Of a DNA stretch of 64,000 bases, positions 8,864 to 17,415 are shown piece by piece (position 1 is the stretch's first letter; each line of letters opens with the position of its first letter). Location: NCBI GenBank assembly GCA_944327105.1, contig CALVGN010000030.1, positions 1-64,000 on the forward strand, given 5' to 3'. Position numbers and translations under genes: made by a program. Source of the stretch: an uncultured Erysipelotrichaceae bacterium (GTDB lineage Bacteria; Bacillota_I; Bacilli_A; Erysipelotrichales; Erysipelotrichaceae). The notes beneath the pieces were generated by a model that did no database searches, was not told where the DNA came from, and saw nothing but the letters and a program-made list of their open reading frames with translations.

Positions 8864-9925
8864 TTAAAACAGATTGAAAATATCTTTGGCGGTTATGATG
8901 ATGGTCAAACCAAAGATGAGAATGAAACTGGCGGTGATCAGATTGCTTTCCATTTTCTTGCTGATTCTTTTACCGAATATCATACCTAAAATCAGCAATA
9001 ATACCCTTCCGCCATCTAAAGCAGGGATCGGGATCGCATTGAAGATGGCCAGATTCAGTGAGAACATGGCGACAAACATCAGCACACTGACGACTCCCAT
9101 GTCAATGACTTGATCAGTCGCCTGATAGGCGGCGACTACACCGGAGACATTGGTTAAACCATCTCCGGTAAAAATTCCGACAAATGCATCCACGATGGCA
9201 ACCGTCATTTCCTTCAACAAGGAATAACTGCCCGGGATCACATTGAACAGGGTGGCTTGTTTCCATACACCACTTGGGGTGGTGATTCCCAATATGTATG
9301 ATTGACTGGTTTGATCATAAACGGGTGTGATGCGCACATCCCGTGTGGTATCGTTATTTTCAACAGTGAGTGTAATGGTCGAACCATCGATATACGGAAC
9401 GACATCATTAAAATCATTGACGACGATGGATGAACCATTTTCATCGGTCAATGCGATGATATGATCATTGGCTTTTAAACCGGCAAGCTGTGCCGGTGAA
9501 TGATCGATCACCAAAGTAATGATGGATGGACGAGTGGATAGATCATTGTATCCGCCATTGACAAAGATCGCACACGCCATCAATCCAAAAGCCACGATCA
9601 CATTCATCGTGACACCCGCCAACATCACGATGATCTGTTTCCATTTTTTGACTTCATACAGACGTCGTCCCTGTGGTACCACCACATCCGGATAAGCTTG
9701 CGCACTGGCTTCATCTTCCCCTGCCATGGCCACATATCCGCCAATAGGGATCAAACGAAGAGAAAACTGCGTTTCTTTGAACTGATGTTTGTATAACAAC
9801 GGCCCCATGCCGATGGAATATTCATAACAATACACATTAGCCCATTTGGCCGCAATCAGATGACCCAGTTCATGAATCGCAATAAGAAAGCCGATAATTA
9901 AAATGAATATGATCAATGTCAGCAT
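8864..9925 (-). CDS. rseP: Site-2 (RIP) zinc metalloprotease RseP/RasP
   Basis: A 353-residue intramembrane protease that cleaves transmembrane segments of anti-sigma factors and signal-peptide remnants. Seen: zinc motif HELGH near residue 19 in the first membrane helix, a PDZ domain around residues 115-200 (HSPAQLAGLKANDHI), and the second zinc-ligand motif NAIPIPALDGGR near the C-terminus. It starts inside the end of dxr (7-bp overlap ATGCTGA), with an AAGGAG Shine-Dalgarno provided by dxr codons. The cdsA-dxr-rseP order is the usual Firmicutes one. Confidence 0.94.
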   Translation of the reverse strand: MLTLIIFILIIGFLIAIHELGHLIAAKWANVYCYEYSIGMGPLLYKHQFKETQFSLRLIPIGGYVAMAGEDEASAQAYPDVVVPQGRRLYEVKKWKQIIVMLAGVTMNVIVAFGLMACAIFVNGGYNDLSTRPSIITLVIDHSPAQLAGLKANDHIIALTDENGSSIVVNDFNDVVPYIDGSTITLTVENNDTTRDVRITPVYDQTSQSYILGITTPSGVWKQATLFNVIPGSYSLLKEMTVAIVDAFVGIFTGDGLTNVSGVVAAYQATDQVIDMGVVSVLMFVAMFSLNLAIFNAIPIPALDGGRVLLLILGMIFGKRISKKMESNLITASFILIFGLTIIITAKDIFNLF

Positions 9926-11085
9926 TCACAACGCTCCTTGTATATCAGATCCGTGGCATAACCAAACGCCCACTGTTGGGCTTGCCACAGTGATTCCAGT
10001 GTAACACAGGGACTCGGTTTTGCTGCAGCACAGGTAGCCAGGATGACATTTTCCAGATCATAATAACCAATATCACCGTTTCGAAACGCTTGATTGGCCA
10101 CTTCATTGGCTGCATTGAGCACACTGGTGAATATATTGCCTTTATTGGCCATATCTAAGCAGCATTTTAATAATGGATAGCGTGTCAACGATAATGGTTC
10201 AAAATGCAGATCCACTGGATTGAACCAGTTCAAATCATGGCTGGGATCAATTTCAAACCGATCCGGATACGTCAATGCATATTGGATGGGCACTCGCATA
10301 TCGGCACTGCCCAGCTGCGCCATGGTTGCACCATCGACACATTCCACCATCGAATGTACGATGGATTGAGGATGATAAAGCGGATGGATCTGATCATACG
10401 GAATATCAAACAGCCAATGCGCTTCGATGATTTCAAATCCCTTATTTACCATCGTTGCAGAATCCACTGTGATCTTAGCACCCATTTTCCAATTGGGGTG
10501 CGCCAATGCATCTTTGACCGTTACATCCGCTAACTCATCATGTTTTTTAGTGCGGAATGCCCCACCGCTGGCGGTGATCCATAGATTACGGATATCGGAT
10601 TTACGGATACTTTGTAAGCATTGGAAAATAGCGGAGTGTTCACTGTCAATCGGGACAATGCTGACTCCATTGGCTTTTGCCAGCTGCATCACGACTTCTC
10701 CGGCAATGACCAGTGTTTCTTTATTGGCCAATGCAATCTGTTTATGTTGGCAAATGGCTTCAACCGTCGGCTTTAAACCCACATAACCCACCAATGCATT
10801 GACGAGCACATCATAGTCATTTAACCGGCATAATTCCAACAACCCTTCGTCAGCACAAACCACTTTGGTATCGGGAAACAGAGTGGCGACTTTGGCCGCG
10901 TCGTCCGCATTTGCCAGACAGACCATTTTAACTGGATGTTGCCGCAAGATCGCAATGGCTTTATCGACTTGGGTGCCAACTGAAAATCCGACCAATTCAA
11001 ACCGGTCGGCATGCCGATCGATCACATCGATCGTCTGGGTACCGATCGAACCGGAAGCCCCCAGCAAAACGATTCGCTTACGCAT
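9919..11085 (-). CDS. dxr: 1-deoxy-D-xylulose 5-phosphate reductoisomerase
   Basis: A 388-residue enzyme of the MEP isoprenoid pathway that converts DXP to MEP with NADPH and a divalent metal. Seen: N-terminal nucleotide loop LLGASGSIGTQT, the ALANKETLVIAG segment, the metal/substrate region VPIDSEHSAIFQ and NKGFEIIEAHWLF. Length is normal. It lies 9 bp after cdsA and overlaps rseP. With uppS upstream, the operon couples making isoprenoid precursor to making undecaprenyl carrier lipid. Confidence 0.95.
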   Translation of the reverse strand: MRKRIVLLGASGSIGTQTIDVIDRHADRFELVGFSVGTQVDKAIAILRQHPVKMVCLANADDAAKVATLFPDTKVVCADEGLLELCRLNDYDVLVNALVGYVGLKPTVEAICQHKQIALANKETLVIAGEVVMQLAKANGVSIVPIDSEHSAIFQCLQSIRKSDIRNLWITASGGAFRTKKHDELADVTVKDALAHPNWKMGAKITVDSATMVNKGFEIIEAHWLFDIPYDQIHPLYHPQSIVHSMVECVDGATMAQLGSADMRVPIQYALTYPDRFEIDPSHDLNWFNPVDLHFEPLSLTRYPLLKCCLDMANKGNIFTSVLNAANEVANQAFRNGDIGYYDLENVILATCAAAKPSPCVTLESLWQAQQWAFGYATDLIYKERCEC

Positions 11086-11094
11086 GCATACCTC

Positions 11095-11892
11095 CTATAA
11101 AAGCAACATGAGATATCCCATGACTAACGGTGCGCTGGCACCTAACGCAAACAACAATCCGTCGATGCGATCCAGCACCCCGCCGTGTCCTGGGAAAATC
11201 GTACCGAAATCTTTGATCCCGACTTCCCGTTTGATGGCGGAAAAGTACAGATCGCCGATCATGGATAACAATGGTAAGACCACCGAAAGCAGGACAAACA
11301 TGTCCCAATTGAAGGCAATCCCATTGATTTGTGAAGCGATATAGCCAAATAAAAGTGAACCACCGCATCCTACAACAAATCCACCAATGGCACCTTCAAT
11401 GGTTTTTTTAGGGGATAATCGTTCGCATAATTTATGTTTGCCGCATAAAATCCCCACAAAATAAGCACCGGTATCGCAAAGCAACGATGCCAAAAAGATG
11501 AAAAAATACATGAATCCGCCCACACCATACATGGTTCCATCACCAAAAAATGTGATCGTACCAATAGCCAGTGTGAAAATGATCCCATTTAACACGGTGA
11601 TCCCGATCTGACTGGGTTTGACATTTGCATCAAAAATCATCACCAATGCCGAAACGATGGCCAATATCATCAATGAAAATTCCAAATATGGCGCAATACA
11701 GGCACCGGCAATGGCCAGTGCCATCACGATCCGGGACGCAATATGCCACTGCCCGTGAAATAAGTGTACCGTTTCATAAATCGCCACCAGCATAAATGCC
11801 AGTACCAGAATATCAAACGCAACTCCCTGCATTGCAACACAAGGGATGGCAATACCGGCAAGAATCAAAGCCGTAATGATCCGCTTAACCAT
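11095..11892 (-). CDS. cdsA: Phosphatidate cytidylyltransferase
   Basis: A 265-residue polytopic membrane protein making CDP-diacylglycerol from phosphatidate and CTP, the branch point of phospholipid synthesis. The family signature S-x2-K-R-x4-K-D-F-G ... PGHGGVLDRIDG is present near the C-terminus (SAIKREVGIKDFG). Several hydrophobic helices precede it. It overlaps the uppS stop by 8 bp and is followed closely by dxr. Confidence 0.93.
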   Translation of the reverse strand: MVKRIITALILAGIAIPCVAMQGVAFDILVLAFMLVAIYETVHLFHGQWHIASRIVMALAIAGACIAPYLEFSLMILAIVSALVMIFDANVKPSQIGITVLNGIIFTLAIGTITFFGDGTMYGVGGFMYFFIFLASLLCDTGAYFVGILCGKHKLCERLSPKKTIEGAIGGFVVGCGGSLLFGYIASQINGIAFNWDMFVLLSVVLPLLSMIGDLYFSAIKREVGIKDFGTIFPGHGGVLDRIDGLLFALGASAPLVMGYLMLLL

Positions 11893-12592
11893 TCTTGATT
11901 CCCCCGAAACGACGATCCCGATGACTCAGTTGTTGCAAAGCAGCTTCAAAAACATCCGGCGTAAATTCCGGCCACGGTACATCCACAAACAAAAGTTCCG
12001 CATAAGCCAGTTGATACAGCAGAAAATTGGAGATGCGCATTTCACCGCTGGTGCGGATCATGCAATCCAATGGCGGATAATCCTTGGTATACAGGTAATT
12101 CTGGAACGTCGTAGTATCCACATGGTCGATCTTTCCGGCCTTGGCATCAACGATCGCACGATTGACTCCGCGGACGATTTCTGCCTGGGCGCCATAGTTC
12201 ATGGCAAAGCAGAGTATCATTCCGGTATTGACACTCGTCTTCTCGATCGCTTTTTTAAATACCCGAGCCGTATCCTCCGGAATGCCGTCCATTTCACCGA
12301 TCATCTGAATGCGTATGTTTTTCTCCATCAATTCTGCCAGATATTTTTCAAAAAAATAAAACGGCAGTTTCATCAAATAATTGACTTCTTCAAGCGGACG
12401 TTTCCAGTTTTCTGTCGAAAAGGCATAAAGGGTCAATACCTGAATGCCCAAATCATTGGCGCGAATGGCGATCTCACGAACGACTTCGACGCCGCGTTTA
12501 TGACCGAACGTACGGCGATGATGGTGACTCTTTGCCCATCTGCCATTGCCGTCCATGATAATGGCGACATGTTTGAATTGATTTTTAATCAT
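11885..12592 (-). CDS. uppS: Undecaprenyl diphosphate synthase (di-trans,poly-cis)
   Basis: A 235-residue cis-prenyltransferase that elongates farnesyl diphosphate to the C55 carrier for wall precursors. Seen: HVAIIMDGNGRWAK (catalytic Asp and phosphate loop), GHKRGVEVVREI, YAFSTENWKRP, and the C-terminal RTSGEMRISNFLLYQ and VPWPEF motifs. Length is slightly short but complete. It sits 18 bp after frr and overlaps cdsA. Confidence 0.95.
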   Translation of the reverse strand: MIKNQFKHVAIIMDGNGRWAKSHHHRRTFGHKRGVEVVREIAIRANDLGIQVLTLYAFSTENWKRPLEEVNYLMKLPFYFFEKYLAELMEKNIRIQMIGEMDGIPEDTARVFKKAIEKTSVNTGMILCFAMNYGAQAEIVRGVNRAIVDAKAGKIDHVDTTTFQNYLYTKDYPPLDCMIRTSGEMRISNFLLYQLAYAELLFVDVPWPEFTPDVFEAALQQLSHRDRRFGGIKNG

Positions 12593-12610
12593 ACAAAAAA
12601 GAAGTAATGA

Positions 12611-13156
12611 CTATACAGTCATTACATCCTTTTCCTTTTCTTTCTGTAGAGTCTCGATTTGTTTGATATAGCCGTCGGTCAGTTTCTGGATATCTTCCAG
12701 CATGCCTTTTTGATCATCTTCGGTCAGTTCTTTGTCCTTTTTGATCATGTCATTGGCTTCTCGGCGTACATTGCGCACCTGCACTTTGCCTTCTTCGGCC
12801 ATCTTGCCGACTTCTTTGCACAACTGCTTGCGGGTGTCTTCCGTCAACAGGGGCATCGTTAAACGGATCACGGATCCATCATTGGTCGGCGCAATGCCCA
12901 AATCCGCCATCTGAATGGCTTTTTCGATATTTTTCAAAGATGTTGGATCGTAGGGTTTGATCACCAACGTGCGACCTTCGGAAACAGAAATGGATGCGAT
13001 CTGTTTGATCGGTGTCGGTGAACCATAGTAATCCACATCCACATGATCCAAAAGATTTGGATTGGCACGACCAGTACGGACGGTGGCAAAATTAGAATTG
13101 ACGTGGAGAATGGTTTTTTCCATCTTTTCCTTGGCAAATGTCATTACATCACTCAT
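12611..13156 (-). CDS. frr: Ribosome recycling factor
   Basis: A 181-residue protein that splits the post-termination ribosome with EF-G. The start at 13156 (MSDVMTFAKEKMEK) gives the normal length; the frame is open further upstream, but that would run into pyrH and lacks support. The Shine-Dalgarno (GAAGGA) lies in the last codons of pyrH, whose TAA is one base before the ATG. The conserved VRTGRANPNLLD and RNVRREAND segments are present. Confidence 0.95.
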   Translation of the reverse strand: MSDVMTFAKEKMEKTILHVNSNFATVRTGRANPNLLDHVDVDYYGSPTPIKQIASISVSEGRTLVIKPYDPTSLKNIEKAIQMADLGIAPTNDGSVIRLTMPLLTEDTRKQLCKEVGKMAEEGKVQVRNVRREANDMIKKDKELTEDDQKGMLEDIQKLTDGYIKQIETLQKEKEKDVMTV

Positions 13157-13157
13157 C

Positions 13158-13871
13158 TTAGTTTTCCTTCTTTCTGACAATAGTGCCGATCGGTTCTTCA
13201 TTGATGGCACGCAGGATATTTCCCTTTTCATTCATGTTGAATACGATCAAATCAATATCGTTGTCATTGCACATGGCCGTAGCCGTCGCATCCATCACCT
13301 GCAGATCCTGTTCCAAAACCTGCTTGTAGGTCAGATGGGTATAGCGTTTGGCATGTGGATTTTTATTGGGATCACTGTCATAGATCCCATCCGTTCCGTT
13401 TTTCGCCATCAAAATGACATCCGCCTTAATCTCACTGGCCCTCAATGCAGCCGTTGTATCAGTGGAGAAAAACGGACTTCCGGTTCCTGCACCAAAGATC
13501 ACGACCCGTCCTTTTTCCAAATGACGAAGGGCACGGCGTAAAATGAACGGTTCAGCAACCTGTTTCATATCAATCGCCGTCTGCACACGGGTTTCCACAC
13601 CTTGCTTTTCCAAAGCGCCTTGAATGGCCAGGGCATTGATCACGGTTCCCAGCATTCCCATATAATCGGCGGTTGTGCGCTCGACTCCGATTTCCTGTGC
13701 GGTTTTACCGCGGATGAAATTACCGCCGCCGCATACGATTGCCAATTGTACGCCCGTGGCCACGATTTCTTTGACCTGACAGGCTAACTCTTCCAATATC
13801 GTCGCACTGAATCCCTGGCCTTTTTCAGCCAGTGCTTCACCGCTACATTTGAGTAATACGCGTTTATACAT
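13158..13871 (-). CDS. pyrH: UMP kinase
   Basis: A 237-residue amino-acid-kinase-fold enzyme phosphorylating UMP to UDP. Seen: [13 protein letters not shown], the glycine-rich [12 protein letters not shown], the uridylate region [12 protein letters not shown], and [17 protein letters not shown]. Length and order (tsf-pyrH-frr) are standard. The Shine-Dalgarno AAAGGAG is rather far (14 nt) from the ATG, but no better start exists. A terminator after tsf and a new promoter make pyrH the head of its own operon. Confidence 0.95.
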   Translation of the reverse strand: MYKRVLLKCSGEALAEKGQGFSATILEELACQVKEIVATGVQLAIVCGGGNFIRGKTAQEIGVERTTADYMGMLGTVINALAIQGALEKQGVETRVQTAIDMKQVAEPFILRRALRHLEKGRVVIFGAGTGSPFFSTDTTAALRASEIKADVILMAKNGTDGIYDSDPNKNPHAKRYTHLTYKQVLEQDLQVMDATATAMCNDNDIDLIVFNMNEKGNILRAINEEPIGTIVRKKEN

Positions 13872-13907
13872 GATTAAATTGGCGTCTCCTTTATTTCTCT
13901 AGGGGAC

Positions 13908-13916
13908 ATTATAGCA
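13908..13916 (-). promoter_or_regulatory. Promoter of the pyrH-frr-uppS-cdsA-dxr-rseP operon
   Basis: The minus strand reads TGCTATAAT, a perfect extended -10, about 37 nt before the pyrH ATG and just after the tsf terminator. There is no clear -35. Confidence 0.6.
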
Positions 13917-13959
13917 AAAAGCAGGGACCTCTTAGAAGAAGAATCATGACTCTTCGAAC

Positions 13960-13993
13960 AAAAAAAGCACCCATGTCAAGCAGACATGGGCGC
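13960..13993 (-). terminator. Terminator after rpsB-tsf
   Basis: A strong stem formed by GCGCCCATGTC and GACATGGGTGC around TGCTT (one U-G pair), then a seven-T run on the minus strand. Confidence 0.85.
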
Positions 13994-14018
13994 AATATGG
14001 AAATAATGTGGGATTCGA

Positions 14019-14906
14019 TTAGTGAATCTGACTCATGACTTCTTCAGCGAAGTTTTCTTCACGTTTTTCAATACCTTCACCAACAGCATAACGGACAAAT
14101 CCGGTACAGCTGGTGTTCCCGTTTTTCAAAACGGCAGAAACCTTCATGTTGGTATCCTTGAAGTATTCCTGATCGACCAAGCACATATCCTGCAGGGATT
14201 TGGACACTCGGCCTTCGATGATGCCTTTGAGCACTTTTTCCGGCTTGTTGGCCAGTTTCTCATCGTTTTTCAAAATTTCCTGCTGAACTTCGGTCTCATG
14301 CGCAACCACTTCTGCCGGCATATCGTTTCTGGAAACGTAGCTGGGATTCATGGAAGCGATCTGCATGGCAATATCTTTCGCCAAAACGGCATCGCTGCAG
14401 TCTTTGAGCACACAGGCAACGGCAATCTTGCCACCCATATGCAAATAGCAACCGAAGATATCGTTGTCGCCCTTTTCAAGGGTCGAGAAACGACGCAATG
14501 TGATTTTTTCACCGATAGTGGCGGTCGCATCGATCACACAGTCGGCAACGGTCTTACCGTTTAACGGCAATGCGTTCGCACCTTCTAAATCGGCTGCATC
14601 ACCCTGTAACAGGGCATTGGCCACATCATCGATCAATTTCAGGAACGTTTCGTTTTTGGCGACAAAGTCGGTTTCGCTGTTCATTTCAACAACGACCGCT
14701 TTGTTTCCGCTGGACACAACACGGGTCAACCCTTCGGCAGCGACACGGCCACTTTTCTTGGCAGCCTTGGCAATACCTTTTTCGCGCAGCCAGTCAATGG
14801 CTTTGGCCATATCACCTTCGACTTCGACCAGTGCCTTTTTGCAATCCATCATGCCAGCGCCGGTCTTTTCACGCAATTCCTTGACTAATGCAGCTGTAAC
14901 TTGCAT
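14019..14906 (-). CDS. tsf: Translation elongation factor Ts
   Basis: A 295-residue guanine nucleotide exchange factor for EF-Tu. Seen: N-terminal UBA-like LREKTGAGMMDCKKALVE, the MNSETDFVAKNE motif that contacts EF-Tu, and MQIASMNPSYVSRND. Length is typical of the long bacterial form. It lies 2 bp after rpsB and is followed by a terminator. Confidence 0.96.
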   Translation of the reverse strand: MQVTAALVKELREKTGAGMMDCKKALVEVEGDMAKAIDWLREKGIAKAAKKSGRVAAEGLTRVVSSGNKAVVVEMNSETDFVAKNETFLKLIDDVANALLQGDAADLEGANALPLNGKTVADCVIDATATIGEKITLRRFSTLEKGDNDIFGCYLHMGGKIAVACVLKDCSDAVLAKDIAMQIASMNPSYVSRNDMPAEVVAHETEVQQEILKNDEKLANKPEKVLKGIIEGRVSKSLQDMCLVDQEYFKDTNMKVSAVLKNGNTSCTGFVRYAVGEGIEKREENFAEEVMSQIH

Positions 14907-14908
14907 AA

Positions 14909-15874
14909 CTATTCTCCTTCTTTAGCAGGGGCAGCCGGAGCAGCAGTTTCCGTGTTGACTTGCTTGCGCACACGGACACGGCCTTCACCGTCTACCTTCG
15001 TTTCGGTACCGTCGTCTTTTTTGATCACACGGCGTTCACCGTTGAAATTACGACGATTGTCGCGGTTGCGACGTTCTTCGATTTTTTCTCTTCTGCGGCG
15101 TTCCATTTCCTTGGCAACCTGATCCACATTGACCAGCACGTCTGCCATGGTGATGTCTTCCTGTTCAGTGGGCTGATTGGCCGTTAACGGCAAGCCACCC
15201 TTACCTTCGACGACGGCATCGGCCATTACAGCAGCCATCAGTTTGATGGAACGTACGGCATCATCATTACATGGGATCGGATAGTCGACCCAATCCGGGT
15301 TGGCGTTGGTATCGATCAAAGCAAACACCGGAATATGCAGTTTGCGGGCTTCGGCAACGGCATTGTGTTCTTCCGTCGGATCGACAATAAACAATGCATC
15401 CGGCAGACGTTTCATTTCCTTAATACCGCCTAAGAAGTTTTCCAGACGCTGCTGTTCTTTCAGATAACCGGCAATTTCCTTTTTGGTATACAGGTTGATC
15501 TGACCGCTGGTCTGCATCGCTTCGATTTCAAGCAAACGTTTGACACTTTTTTGAATGGTACGGAAGTTGGTCAACGTTCCGCCCAGCCAACGCTGGTTGA
15601 CATAGAAACTGCCGCTGCGCAGGGCTTCATCAGTGATGGCCTGCTGAGCCTGTTTCTTGGTACCAACAAACAATACCTTTCCACCGGCTTCGGTGATTTC
15701 TTTCATTTTGGCATAAGCTGCATCCAGGCATTCCATTGTCTTGGCCAGATCAATGATGTGAACGCTGTTTTTTGCAGTGTAGATGTAGTTCTTCATGGAA
15801 GGATTCCATTTGCGGGTCTGATGACCGTAATGGCATCCGGCTTCCAGAAGCTGACGCATGGTAACAACTGACAT
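14909..15874 (-). CDS. rpsB: 30S ribosomal protein S2 with long charged C-terminal extension
   Basis: Residues 1-230 are a standard S2 (MRQLLEAGCHYGHQTRKWNP, KKQAQQAI, NQRWLGGTLTNF, ALIDTNANPDWVDYPIP). The protein is 321 residues, whereas S2 is usually about 235-260. The extra C-terminal 80 or so residues begin with an acidic stretch, then a very basic Arg/Glu/Asn-rich helix (MERRRREKIEERRNRD), then an Ala/Pro tail. The extension may contact rRNA or S1-like partners, but its role is unknown. AAGGAAGG precedes the ATG. Confidence 0.95.
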   Translation of the reverse strand: MSVVTMRQLLEAGCHYGHQTRKWNPSMKNYIYTAKNSVHIIDLAKTMECLDAAYAKMKEITEAGGKVLFVGTKKQAQQAITDEALRSGSFYVNQRWLGGTLTNFRTIQKSVKRLLEIEAMQTSGQINLYTKKEIAGYLKEQQRLENFLGGIKEMKRLPDALFIVDPTEEHNAVAEARKLHIPVFALIDTNANPDWVDYPIPCNDDAVRSIKLMAAVMADAVVEGKGGLPLTANQPTEQEDITMADVLVNVDQVAKEMERRRREKIEERRNRDNRRNFNGERRVIKKDDGTETKVDGEGRVRVRKQVNTETAAPAAPAKEGE

Positions 15875-16000
15875 TTAATTTTCCTTCCTTTCCGTTGTTC
15901 CTCCACCAGTTCAAACCTTGATAACACCATGTCAATGCATGATGCACGGATCAAGGAATTCCTGATGTGTGTATTACACCGCTTGCGCAGTGCCAAATCA
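15875..16000 (-). promoter_or_regulatory. rpsB 5' leader (possible S2 autoregulatory RNA) with promoter
   Basis: About 125 nt of leader between a TGTTACAAT extended -10-like box (just after the trmFO terminator) and the rpsB ATG. It contains inverted repeats, including TCAAGGAATTCCTGA on the plus strand, and short GC hairpins. Leaders binding S2 are known for rpsB in several phyla. I cannot match a specific motif by eye, so the regulatory role is inference. Confidence 0.4.
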
Positions 16001-16006
16001 TTGTAA

Positions 16007-16041
16007 CAAAAAAGCAAGAAAATAAAAGGAAATTCTTGCTT
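16007..16041 (-). terminator. Terminator after trmFO
   Basis: Stem AAGCAAGAA/TTCTTGCTT, followed on the minus strand by six T residues. Confidence 0.8.
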
Positions 16042-16081
16042 TTCTTCGGCTTAGATGCGTGGTTTTTAACAAATCGGCCAT

Positions 16082-17377
16082 CTAAAGGGAATTCAATACG
16101 GTGATTTGAGCCAATGCTTGGGCCACTGCGGCTTCTTTTCGCTTGTTTTTTGGAATCGTTAAATCCATTTCCAACAGCCCGAAATTCGCATTCATTGGCT
16201 GAAAATAATGTGGATTGGCATGGGTGATGTAATGAGCCATGGCTCCCATCATCGTGCTCGATGGTAAAACCACCGGTTCCATGTTACGGGCAATCAAAGC
16301 AGCATTGATACCAGCCAATGCACCAGAAGCACAGCTTTCCACATAGCCTTCCACTCCACTGATCTGACCGGCAACAAACCAATGCGGATGTGATTTTAAT
16401 GCATAGGTCGCATCAAGCAATACCGCGGAATTGATATATGTATTGCGATGCATCACCCCATAGCGTACGATTTGTGCATTTTCCAGTCCCGGGATCATAT
16501 GGACGATCTGTTTTTGAGCACTCCAGGTCAACCTGGTCTGAAACCCCACGATATTGTAAAGACTGCCTGCCGCATCATCTTGACGCAGTTGCACCACCGC
16601 GTAAGGGCGTTTGCCTGTACGCGGGTCGATCAGACCAACCGGCTTCATCGGTCCAAACAATAACGTCTTGACACCGCGTCGCGCCATTTCCTCAAATGGC
16701 ATGCACCCGTCAAAAAAGATCATTTGATCAATGGATTCATGACCTTCAACCTTTGGGGCCTCCATCAATGCCTGATAAAATGCATCAAATTGATCTTTAT
16801 CAAACGGACAATTGATATAATCCCCATCTCCCTTGTCATAGCGACTTTTTCGATACGCAACATCCATATTGATCGAATCATAGCTAACGATCGGAGCCAC
16901 CGCATCATAAAAATGAAAGGCATCATTGCCGCATAACTGCTGCAACTGGTGAGCCAGTTTTCCTTCCACAAGTGGACCGCATGCGATGACCACGATCCCT
17001 TCGGGAATCGTTTCCACTTCTTGGTCGATAACATGGATCAAGGGATGATTACGGATTTTATCGGTAATATACTGACTGAAATTGGTGCGATCCACCGCCA
17101 ATGCGCTCCCTGCCGGCAGCGCATTGGCATCTGCGGATTCCATGATCAGCGAGCCGATCGAACGCAACTCTTGTTTCAACAATCCAACGGCATTGGTCAG
17201 CACATTGGAACGCAAAGAATTGGAGCATACGAGTTCGGCAAACGTATCCAAATGCTGGATATCATTGCGTTTGATGGATTTCATTTCATACAGATCCACC
17301 ATAATATTGCGCTTTGCAATTTGCCAGGCTGCCTCACAACCGGCCAATCCCGCACCGATGATGGTTACCTTCTCCAT
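16082..17377 (-). CDS. trmFO: tRNA (m5U54) methyltransferase, folate/FAD-dependent
   Basis: A 431-residue flavoprotein that methylates U54 of the tRNA T-loop using methylene-tetrahydrofolate. Seen: N-terminal FAD motif IIGAGLAGCEAAWQIAKR, the LVCSNSLRSN stretch, FFDGCMPFEEMARRG, and LFAGQISGVEGYVES-like sequence near residue 340. It lies 38 bp after topA, as in Bacillus-type genomes, and ends the lepB-to-trmFO run. Confidence 0.95.
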   Translation of the reverse strand: MEKVTIIGAGLAGCEAAWQIAKRNIMVDLYEMKSIKRNDIQHLDTFAELVCSNSLRSNVLTNAVGLLKQELRSIGSLIMESADANALPAGSALAVDRTNFSQYITDKIRNHPLIHVIDQEVETIPEGIVVIACGPLVEGKLAHQLQQLCGNDAFHFYDAVAPIVSYDSINMDVAYRKSRYDKGDGDYINCPFDKDQFDAFYQALMEAPKVEGHESIDQMIFFDGCMPFEEMARRGVKTLLFGPMKPVGLIDPRTGKRPYAVVQLRQDDAAGSLYNIVGFQTRLTWSAQKQIVHMIPGLENAQIVRYGVMHRNTYINSAVLLDATYALKSHPHWFVAGQISGVEGYVESCASGALAGINAALIARNMEPVVLPSSTMMGAMAHYITHANPHYFQPMNANFGLLEMDLTIPKNKRKEAAVAQALAQITVLNSL

Positions 17378-17415
17378 GTCACATGCTCCTTTCTTTTTTA
17401 TTTGATGTGGTTGCT

